Shown piece after piece: positions 58,918 to 64,000 of a stretch of 64,000 bases of DNA. A program made the position numbers and the translations under genes. Position 1 is the stretch's first letter; every line of letters starts with the position of its first letter. Origin of the DNA: a virus; the IMG/VR virus record IMGVR_UViG_3300043395_002393, positions 1-64,000 of that record. The stretch is one strand, 5' to 3'. The notes beneath the pieces were generated by a model. That model made no database searches. It was given only the letters and a program-made list of their open reading frames with translations, and was not told the origin of the DNA.

Positions 58918-59010
58918 GTCGGTTCGGGGACGGTGGGGTTCTCGGGGTCGGAGGTCAATCAAGAAATCTTGATTTAGTGTCGGAAATAAACCAAGAAGGG
59001 GGTCAATGCG

Positions 59011-59241
59011 TTACGGAGGATCTCCCAACTCGGGGTGGGGGTATTCACTGTTCGCGGTAATGAATTGGCGTATATCCTCGGCGTGCTGCTCAACCGTAAC
59101 GTCTTCTCGGAACGTGGACGTGATTCCACTTTTAGCGACTGGTGATGGCTTCCGAGATTTGACCACGCGCTGGGGCAAGCCGCGAACAAGGCGGTGATCA
59201 GAACCGCCCGAAGGCGTCTGTTGTGATGGTGAAGCTTTCAT
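59011..59241 (-). CDS. Hypothetical protein (76 aa)
   Basis: Not recognised. The N-terminal half is Ser/Arg/Pro-rich; the C-terminal 35 residues (ITSTFREDVTVEQHAEDIRQFITANSEYPHPELGD) look folded. The 4-base overlap with the upstream gene at 59,238 supports the frame over the competing 58,974-59,189 frame. Confidence 0.45.
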   Translation of the reverse strand: MKASPSQQTPSGGSDHRLVRGLPQRVVKSRKPSPVAKSGITSTFREDVTVEQHAEDIRQFITANSEYPHPELGDPP

Positions 59242-59462
59242 AATGGGCGGTCTGATACCTCGGCGTTCTCCCGAATAAAATCCCCGCGTAGATTCCGCAT
59301 GGAGATTCCGGCGGCTTTGAGCTGTGCGGGCGTTCGCTCGCTGGTTTCGATCACCCGTTCCTCGCAGTTCACGAAGAGTCGGAATGTCGTCATTTGCTCA
59401 GGGGATTCCTCGCGGAGTGCTTCCACAAGCGCGTCGATTGCGTTGGTGATTTTCGGTGTCAT
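59238..59462 (-). CDS. Hypothetical protein (74 aa)
   Basis: Not recognised. From Met at 59,462: helical start (ITNAIDALVEALREESPEQM), beta segment (TTFRLFVNCEERVIE), then an RTPAQLKAAGISMRNLRGDFI helix pair. Compact alpha/beta small protein of the early block. Confidence 0.5.
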   Translation of the reverse strand: MTPKITNAIDALVEALREESPEQMTTFRLFVNCEERVIETSERTPAQLKAAGISMRNLRGDFIRENAEVSDRPL

Positions 59463-59536
59463 ATCGGTGATTCGGAAAAGGGAGAACAAGGGTGGTGGAG
59501 AGGAACCGCCGGGAACGCGGCTATTGAAATCGGCAT

Positions 59537-59752
59537 CTATGGCGGCGGTCCCTCACCACCAGCGTTCTGCAAAGGAAACCACGAATGAACCCGGCTCCTG
59601 AATACGCCGTCGCGATCCTCCCACCGGAACTTTTCGGCGTTCCATCGGCCTTCAAATCGCGTTGGCCCGCCGTCGCCGTCTGGATGCCTTTCCAGCATGA
59701 CCCATCGGTCACGCGGAGCAGTCACCATGCTTGTATCTCGTTTCGTTTTCAT
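59537..59752 (-). CDS. Hypothetical protein (71 aa)
   Basis: Not recognised. Start at 59,752 chosen from the ATGA overlap with the upstream gene. The aromatic beta-rich sequence (DRWVMLERHPDGDGGPTRFEGRWNAEKFRWEDRDGV) suggests a small beta-barrel. Confidence 0.5.
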   Translation of the reverse strand: MKTKRDTSMVTAPRDRWVMLERHPDGDGGPTRFEGRWNAEKFRWEDRDGVFRSRVHSWFPLQNAGGEGPPP

Positions 59753-60063
59753 TTCGTATTCTGCTGAGACTTGCATGAGCGGCAGTGTGATCCGCAGTAG
59801 TAGCTTATTTGATCGCAGGTCATGCCCTTTGATGATTTCTCCACGCACACGGCGGGCGGATTTTTCCGCAGGTATTCCCGCCTCGCGTTCGCCGCGTCGA
59901 TCCTGCGTTGACCATCCGGCGTGATCGGATCTTCCATGACGGCATCGAATTTACCACAGTCGCACCTTGCCGCCTCGCCCTCACAGAAGAAGCAGAACAA
60001 GGCCGCCGCATGCAACGCCGGAGGCGCTGCATCTTCAATTCGGGCTGTGAGGGCGGCGTGCAT
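59749..60063 (-). CDS. Cys-rich hypothetical protein (104 aa)
   Basis: Two Cys groups: FCFFCEGEAARCDCGKF at about 23-38 and MTCDQISYYCGSHCRSCKS near the end, enough for two zinc sites. A helical Arg-rich linker (RRIDAANARREYLRK) joins them. It follows the DnaA-domain gene by 4 bases. Likely a zinc-ribbon DNA-binding accessory protein. Confidence 0.55.
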   Translation of the reverse strand: MHAALTARIEDAAPPALHAAALFCFFCEGEAARCDCGKFDAVMEDPITPDGQRRIDAANARREYLRKNPPAVCVEKSSKGMTCDQISYYCGSHCRSCKSQQNTK

Positions 60064-60067
60064 GGGC

Positions 60068-60547
60068 TTAGTCGTTCCCCCCGATGATCCGCTGCCATTG
60101 GCCGCCGGCTTCGGGGTCTTTCAGGATGAGTTTTTGAATCCGGCGGCGGGCATGGATGACGGTGGTGTGATCCCTGCGACCGCAGGCCGCGGCTGCATCC
60201 TGGAGAGAGCGGCCGGAGTGATGGATGGCAGCCATGGCCATCTGGCGAGCGAGCGCGATCTTGGCATTGCCGCGCGCGCGAGCGGCGAGGGCGGTGACAG
60301 AAACGCCAAACTCGGCGGCAGCACGCTGAATGATTTCCGATTCCAGGGAGCGCCAGTCGGCGTCCGCGAGCAGATCATTGACTCCGCCCAGGGTGGCGCG
60401 CAGGACCTTGCGGCGCTGGCGGAGGTCGAGGAGCGATTGATTGACGCCGGCCAGGGTGGTGCGCAGGGCCTCGCGGCGGTGGCGGACCTCGATCAGCAGC
60501 TCGCCGAGCGAGAAGCGGGCGAGGGCAGGAATGGCGTGGGCTTCCAT
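60068..60547 (-). CDS. DnaA domain-IV-like DNA-binding protein
   Basis: 159 residues. The C-terminal 85 residues read as the DnaA domain IV helix-turn-helix: IIQRAAAEFGVSVTALAARARGNAKIALARQMAMAAIHHSG, then CGRRDHTTVIHARRRI, with the DHTTV signature. Domain III (AAA+) is absent. A helical region with two near-repeats (LRTTLAGVNQSLLDL and LRATLGGVNDLLADAD) precedes it. It could recruit or compete for DnaA boxes at the phage or host origin. Confidence 0.8.
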   Translation of the reverse strand: MEAHAIPALARFSLGELLIEVRHRREALRTTLAGVNQSLLDLRQRRKVLRATLGGVNDLLADADWRSLESEIIQRAAAEFGVSVTALAARARGNAKIALARQMAMAAIHHSGRSLQDAAAACGRRDHTTVIHARRRIQKLILKDPEAGGQWQRIIGGND

Positions 60548-60552
60548 GGCGG

Positions 60553-60861
60553 TCAGTCGTCGATGTCCAGGACGGCGGTGATTTCCAGGAGGCCGCGCTG
60601 GGCGGCCCAGGGGCGGCAGCTCTTGATGATCTCCTCCGGGCGGCGGACGCCGTGGCGCTGGTAGCTGCGGCGGGTGCGCTCGCGGAGGGCGTAGGCGACT
60701 TCCTCACACCAGATCTTGTAAGCGTGTCCCGCACGGCGCGGGGCACCGTAGCGGGCGAAAGCGCGGCGCAGGGCGGCGCGCTGCTCCTTGCGGGTCTTCC
60801 CCGCCATCTCGATCATCACCGGGGCGATGATGGAGCGGGCAATGGTTCGCCAGGTGGTCAT
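60553..60861 (-). CDS. Arg-rich hypothetical protein (102 aa)
   Basis: Not recognised. Highly basic and helical (GKTRKEQRAALRRAFARYGAPRRAGHAYKIWCEEVAYALRERTRR), ending EITAVLDIDD. Possibly nucleic-acid binding. In Mu-like phages a small activator (Mor/C) sits in a similar place, but no clear Mor signature is seen. Confidence 0.5.
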   Translation of the reverse strand: MTTWRTIARSIIAPVMIEMAGKTRKEQRAALRRAFARYGAPRRAGHAYKIWCEEVAYALRERTRRSYQRHGVRRPEEIIKSCRPWAAQRGLLEITAVLDIDD

Positions 60862-60864
60862 GGG

Positions 60865-61362
60865 TCAGCGGAGGTAGGAGTCCTGGTGAGGGCGGTGAAT
60901 GGTGGCGCGCCAGGCGAGGCTGCGGGCGTCGCGGTAGAGCTCGACCCGCGCCCAGCAGCCCATGCAGCAGCCGGTGAGTTCGGCATCGGGGCCGTCTTCG
61001 GGATCGTAGTCCGGGAGGAAGGGGGAATCGATGGGTGCCCAGCCGTCATTCGCGGCGATGCAGTGGCCGCAGTGGAGCAGGACCTGGTTGGGAAGGCCGG
61101 CGGCATCCTCGACCAGGGAATGGATGCGGGACTCGCGACGGGTCAGGATCTCGACGGCGGCGCGGAAGAGACGACTGGAAAAGCGCCCTTTATAGTACCG
61201 ATCGCGGATGCGGATCTGCCCGGCGCCAACGAAGGCGAGGCCGCGGGTGTGCCAGAGACGCTCGCAGCGGCTGAGGAGCATGCCCTCGTGGTTGTTCGGG
61301 AAGCGGGTGGCGGTGGCGAGCCATTGGTTCCGTTTGGTGTTCTTGGTCGTGGTGGTGTTCAT
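60865..61362 (-). CDS. Hypothetical protein with Cys motifs (165 aa)
   Basis: Not recognised. LLHCGHCIAAND (about 110-120) and GCCMGCWARV (about 142) provide a CxxC pair set for one zinc. The first half is helical and basic, with GAGQIRIRDRYYKGRFSSRLFRAAVEILTRRE. Part of the small-gene train behind Gam. Confidence 0.55.
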   Translation of the reverse strand: MNTTTTKNTKRNQWLATATRFPNNHEGMLLSRCERLWHTRGLAFVGAGQIRIRDRYYKGRFSSRLFRAAVEILTRRESRIHSLVEDAAGLPNQVLLHCGHCIAANDGWAPIDSPFLPDYDPEDGPDAELTGCCMGCWARVELYRDARSLAWRATIHRPHQDSYLR

Positions 61363-61393
61363 GGTGTCCTCTCAGGTGGAAAATGGGCAGGCC

Positions 61394-61627
61394 TCAGAAA
61401 TCGGCCCCAGAAGGCGCGAGGGGCGGAAGCTGGGCGACAGTCGCCTCCCCGGCTGAAAATGCGTCCTGACCCCCGGCGAGGCCCGGCGAGGGGGCTTCCG
61501 GGGCCGGGGCGGGACGATCGATCTGCGCGGAGCATCGGGAGCAGTGCCACCAATCCCGTCCGGCGTGGCGGCGGACGTAGATCATGGAGGTGCCGTGGAG
61601 CGGGCAACTGGGGGCGGCGGGGATCAT
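61394..61627 (-). CDS. Small zinc-ribbon protein (77 aa)
   Basis: CPLHG and CSRCS with WWH between them make a zinc-ribbon-like pattern (residues 8-33). The C-terminal 45 residues are Pro/Ala-rich and disordered. The start at 61,627 overlaps the upstream gene by 4 bases. Function unknown. Confidence 0.5.
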   Translation of the reverse strand: MIPAAPSCPLHGTSMIYVRRHAGRDWWHCSRCSAQIDRPAPAPEAPSPGLAGGQDAFSAGEATVAQLPPLAPSGADF

Positions 61628-61818
61628 GGTTTGCGCTTCCAAGTGCGGTTGGAGAGAGCGGCGGCGATGCGGTCCAGCTCGTGGACCGTCGGCTCGCGGA
61701 GGGTGGGGCGCTCCAGCGGGGCGGGCAGGCCGGGGACGATGACGGTGATGGAGACGATGGCGACGAGGTCCTCGCCAAGGTCGACTTCCAGCTCGGTGGT
61801 CGGGGCGGGCGTGGTCAT
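61624..61818 (-). CDS. Hypothetical protein (64 aa)
   Basis: Not recognised. Beta-rich start (TTELEVDLGEDLVAIVSITVIVPG) and a helical end (TVHELDRIAAALSNRTWKRK). Overlaps both neighbours as ATGA, consistent with a translated operon gene. Confidence 0.5.
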   Translation of the reverse strand: MTTPAPTTELEVDLGEDLVAIVSITVIVPGLPAPLERPTLREPTVHELDRIAAALSNRTWKRKP

Positions 61819-62279
61819 GGCTGGGGGGCCTCCTTTTTCGGGGACTTGGCGCCGATCCAGTCGTCCGCCTGCATGAAGCGCTTGCGGCGCTCCGGGGTCC
61901 AGAACTCGGGATCGCCGGCGGCCTCGATGTGGTCGACCAGGCTGCCGAGGTCCACGAGGATGACATTTGGGGCCGGGCGGGTCTGCTTGACGAAGCCAGC
62001 ATTCACGAGGCGGTAGAAGGTGCGGTAGGACATCGCTTCCAGGCCGGTGTCCTTCAGCAGGTCCTCGCCGCAGCGGCGCCACTGGCCGTGGTGCCGGAGC
62101 ATGGGGAGGTAGGTGCCGTCCGTCTGGCGCATGAGCTTGACCAGGCCGAAGCGCGGGACATCCGCCGGATGGACGGTGGGGGCGGCGTAGTGGCCGGGGG
62201 CGATCTCGACCAGCTGGGTCTGCGCGGGCAGGCCGCTGCGGATGAGCGTCAATTCCGGGGTCCTCTTCTTGGGGTCCAT
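61815..62279 (-). CDS. Hypothetical protein, possible DNA-binding (154 aa)
   Basis: Not recognised. The centre GLEAMSYRTFYRLVNAGFVKQTRPAPNVILVDLGSLVDHIEA looks like a winged-helix or MerR-like excisionase fold: a helix, a turn, then a recognition helix and a wing. The N-terminus is Pro-rich. A small DNA-binding regulator is plausible. Confidence 0.5.
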   Translation of the reverse strand: MDPKKRTPELTLIRSGLPAQTQLVEIAPGHYAAPTVHPADVPRFGLVKLMRQTDGTYLPMLRHHGQWRRCGEDLLKDTGLEAMSYRTFYRLVNAGFVKQTRPAPNVILVDLGSLVDHIEAAGDPEFWTPERRKRFMQADDWIGAKSPKKEAPQP

Positions 62280-62287
62280 GGTGGTTC

Positions 62288-63025
62288 TCAGCGGTCAGGG
62301 GTGAAGTCGTGCTTGGAGGCCTTGCGGGTGCCGCGCTGGGACTTGTTCCGGGCGGCGGGGTCTCCCCTGCCCTCGCGGGCGGCGATGCGGTTGCGGGTGG
62401 TGTAGAGGATCATCTCCAGCCGATCGGCCGGGAGATCGGCCAGGGCCCGCCCCTTGTTCTGGAACTTGGCGATCTGGACGATGTAGGCGGGGGTGATGAG
62501 GCCCTTTTCCATGACGCGGGCGGCGATGGCGGGGTCGAACTCCTCCGAGCGCGGATCGCAGCGGCGGCCGTGGGCCAGCAGCTCGTCGAGGATGAGCTTG
62601 CGGAAGGTCTCGCGGGCCTCGTGGGTGTCGGTCGCCGGGCCCTTGTCGCGGACCTTTCCGGTGCGGGTGAAGTCGCGGTAGCCCTTGTCTTCCCGCCCGC
62701 AGAGGGTCTCAAAGTGGCCGCGGAGGGTGCGGTAGTGGCTGTTCCGGCACTCGGTCAGGGAGGCGATGCCGACGGCCTTCAGCTGCTCCGCGCGGCGCCA
62801 GTCGCGGAGGCGGGCGCTGGCGGATCCGGCGGGGAGATCGATGAGGCCGAGGGTGTCGAGCTTCTGGAAAGCTTCCTTGGCCAGCATGTTGAGCGCGGCC
62901 TTTTGGTCGGCGGAGAGGAGGGAGCCGTGGCCGCCGGCGGCGGGGCGGCGAGCCTGGGGCGCGCGGCCGGCCTCGGCGCGGTGCCAGGGCTGGCGGTGGG
63001 TTGGGGATTTCGTCCGTGGCTTCAT
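62288..63025 (-). CDS. GemA-like hypothetical protein (245 aa)
   Basis: Met at 63,025 chosen because AAAGGA lies about 10 bases upstream, one of the few clear ribosome sites in the window. Basic low-complexity N-terminus (about 45 residues), then a helical domain (ADQKAALNMLAKEAFQKLDTLG; LTECRNSHYRTLRGHFETLCGR). Size, place two genes below Gam and this helical layout recall the GemA (DUF1018) proteins of Mu-like phages, but I cannot confirm the family. Confidence 0.5.
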   Translation of the reverse strand: MKPRTKSPTHRQPWHRAEAGRAPQARRPAAGGHGSLLSADQKAALNMLAKEAFQKLDTLGLIDLPAGSASARLRDWRRAEQLKAVGIASLTECRNSHYRTLRGHFETLCGREDKGYRDFTRTGKVRDKGPATDTHEARETFRKLILDELLAHGRRCDPRSEEFDPAIAARVMEKGLITPAYIVQIAKFQNKGRALADLPADRLEMILYTTRNRIAAREGRGDPAARNKSQRGTRKASKHDFTPDR

Positions 63026-63103
63026 GGTGTGGTGTCCTTTCACCCGGAAAGCCCGGCACCCCGTGAGGAGTGCCAGGCGATTCTTAGGGGGAGACCGTGG
63101 GCC

Positions 63104-63313
63104 TCAGAATTCGTAGGGAATGTTCGCGGGGTGTTCGTACTGGCGGAGCGGATTGGTCCGGACGAATGGGGTGCTGTCCGCGGGGATCTCCTCGCCGGGC
63201 CGGGTGGCGGCGTCGTAGCCTTCATGCCAGCCCCCGGCGCGGCCGAGCAGGGCGCCGAAGCAGAAGGAGAGGGCGCAGCAGATCAGGAGGATGATGATGG
63301 CCCAGGCGATCAT
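63104..63313 (-). CDS. Small membrane protein (69 aa)
   Basis: One N-terminal transmembrane segment (MIAWAIIILLICCALSFCFGALLG), then a soluble 45-residue tail rich in Glu, Pro and Arg. It overlaps the previous gene by 4 bases. Not recognised. Confidence 0.55.
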   Translation of the reverse strand: MIAWAIIILLICCALSFCFGALLGRAGGWHEGYDAATRPGEEIPADSTPFVRTNPLRQYEHPANIPYEF

Positions 63314-63591
63314 GCGGCCCCCCTTTCTTGCTTGGCCGCGGTGCCGGCGATCGCCGCCAGGTCATTACTGGCCACCCGCTTGCGGAGGGCGGTTTCCAGG
63401 ATGGCGCGGCGGGTCTTATTCCCCTCTGGATTCATGGAGCAGTGGCGGATGGCGTGGATGAGATCCGCGCGGCTGGCCCGCTGGGCGATGCGGCGGCAGT
63501 CCTCCGTGCCGGCGTGGATGAGCCACTCCAGATCGGACAGCTCTTCCTTGGCGACGATGGGGCCGATGGTGGTGCCTTTGCGGAGGTTCAT
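63310..63591 (-). CDS. Hypothetical helical protein (93 aa)
   Basis: Not recognised. Helical throughout (KEELSDLEWLIHAGTEDCRRIAQRASRADLIHAIRHC; TRRAILETALRKRV). It directly follows gam with an ATGA overlap. Possibly an accessory of Gam or the early operon. Confidence 0.55.
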   Translation of the reverse strand: MNLRKGTTIGPIVAKEELSDLEWLIHAGTEDCRRIAQRASRADLIHAIRHCSMNPEGNKTRRAILETALRKRVASNDLAAIAGTAAKQERGAA

Positions 63592-64000
63592 GCCTCCCCC
63601 TTTCCGACCAGCACCGGGCTGGCTTCCGCGATCGCGTCGCGATCAGGCTCGAAGGTGAAGCGCTCTTCCTTCACGACGGTGATGCCGGCGGTGGCGAGGA
63701 AGTCCCGCATGGTCTGGCTGCCGCGCCAGGCGCTGAGGACGGCGTTCTTGTTGAGGCTGGTCTTGATGGCGACGAAGCGCTCGGCGAGGGCCTCATCCTC
63801 CTGGGCGAGGATGGTGTCCAGGGCCTCCGCCTCCTTGGTGCCGGCGACGAACTCGACCTTCCCGGTGCCCTCGCGGAAGGCGAGCTTGTGACCGGCGAGG
63901 GTGATGGTCTGCTTGTCGCCGAATTCCGCCTTGCGATTGGCGACGGCCCAGGCGCTGAGTCGCTTGGTATTCCGCTCGACCTCGCGGCCGAGTTCCTCGA
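63588..64000 (-). CDS. gam: Host-nuclease inhibitor Gam-like protein (partial)
   Basis: 136 residues of C-terminal part visible; the start lies beyond the right edge. LSAWAVANRKAEFGDKQTITLAGHKLAFREGTGKVEF, then ALAERFVAIKTSLNKNAVLSAW, and AGITVVKEERFTFEPDRD match the Mu-Gam family (W-A-x-x-N-R, the H-x-LAFR strand, the DK/NK-helix and the final EERF-x-F-E-P). Gam dimers coat DNA ends and block host exonucleases such as RecBCD. It is the most upstream gene seen in this operon. Confidence 0.75.
   Translation of the reverse strand, partial: EELGREVERNTKRLSAWAVANRKAEFGDKQTITLAGHKLAFREGTGKVEFVAGTKEAEALDTILAQEDEALAERFVAIKTSLNKNAVLSAWRGSQTMRDFLATAGITVVKEERFTFEPDRDAIAEASPVLVGKGEA

Noticed and set aside
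1-64000. CRISPR array
   Set aside because: No regularly spaced 23-40 base direct repeats with unique spacers; the iterons are 9-20 bases, irregular and in both orientations.
45338-64000. Many long plus-strand ORFs over the replication block
   Set aside because: They are antisense shadows of GC-rich minus-strand genes, full of Val/Gly/Leu or Arg/His with no motifs.

Overview
The window is almost wall-to-wall tailed-phage DNA, either a phage genome or a prophage, with long GC-rich genes packed by 4-base ATGA overlaps. The virion genes fit a short-tailed (podovirus-like) particle: large terminase, portal-like protein, scaffold, major capsid protein, tail/nozzle-like proteins, several internal-virion-like proteins and one 2,948-residue polyvalent protein. 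I see no tail-length tape measure, sheath, integrase, phage RNA polymerase or clear repressor. The host cannot be named. High GC and two small lipoproteins in the lysis block suggest a Gram-negative or other diderm bacterium.

Layout. 1-2,707: six small minus-strand genes of unknown function, two of them followed by the same 31-base hairpin repeat. 2,708-3,740: a gene-free, iteron-rich stretch that looks like a replication origin or control region, then a short GC-rich tandem repeat. 3,741-7,839: a helix-turn-helix protein, a coiled-coil protein behind a good promoter, a phage-borne tmRNA (ssrA), two HNH homing endonucleases and an acidic protein. 7,958-12,956: fibre and tail-spike genes, including an SGNH-esterase spike, with a one-gene promoter-terminator unit at 10,440-10,693. 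12,953-15,015: a lysis-type cluster (lipoproteins, alpha/beta hydrolase, small membrane proteins, an L,D-transpeptidase-like protein). 15,138-24,372: packaging and head. 24,440-36,454: tail and internal virion genes, interrupted by a GT25 glycosyltransferase and a methyltransferase-glycosyltransferase placed directly behind a poly-serine virion protein. 36,489-45,335: the giant gene, with at least one likely overprinted gene inside it.

45,332-64,000 is one long minus-strand early/replication block. Read in transcription order from the right edge it holds a Mu-type Gam protein (cut by the window edge), many small genes, a DnaA domain-IV-only protein, a frameshifted DNA methyltransferase, a PrimPol-helicase, the DUF2800 nuclease / DUF2815 ssDNA-binding / family-A polymerase module, a VRR nuclease, an SNF2 helicase, an HD hydrolase and a DUF3310 protein. 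The polymerase carries a 143-residue mini-intein at its finger motif.

The strongest unusual items are the phage tmRNA with an atypical 30-codon tag frame, the polymerase mini-intein, the iteron region, the poly-Ser protein next to glycosyltransferases (possible virion glycosylation), the repeated promoter cassette that would give nearly leaderless mRNAs, and the overprinted ORFs in linkers of the giant protein. All functional names come from reading motifs by eye; no database search was run.
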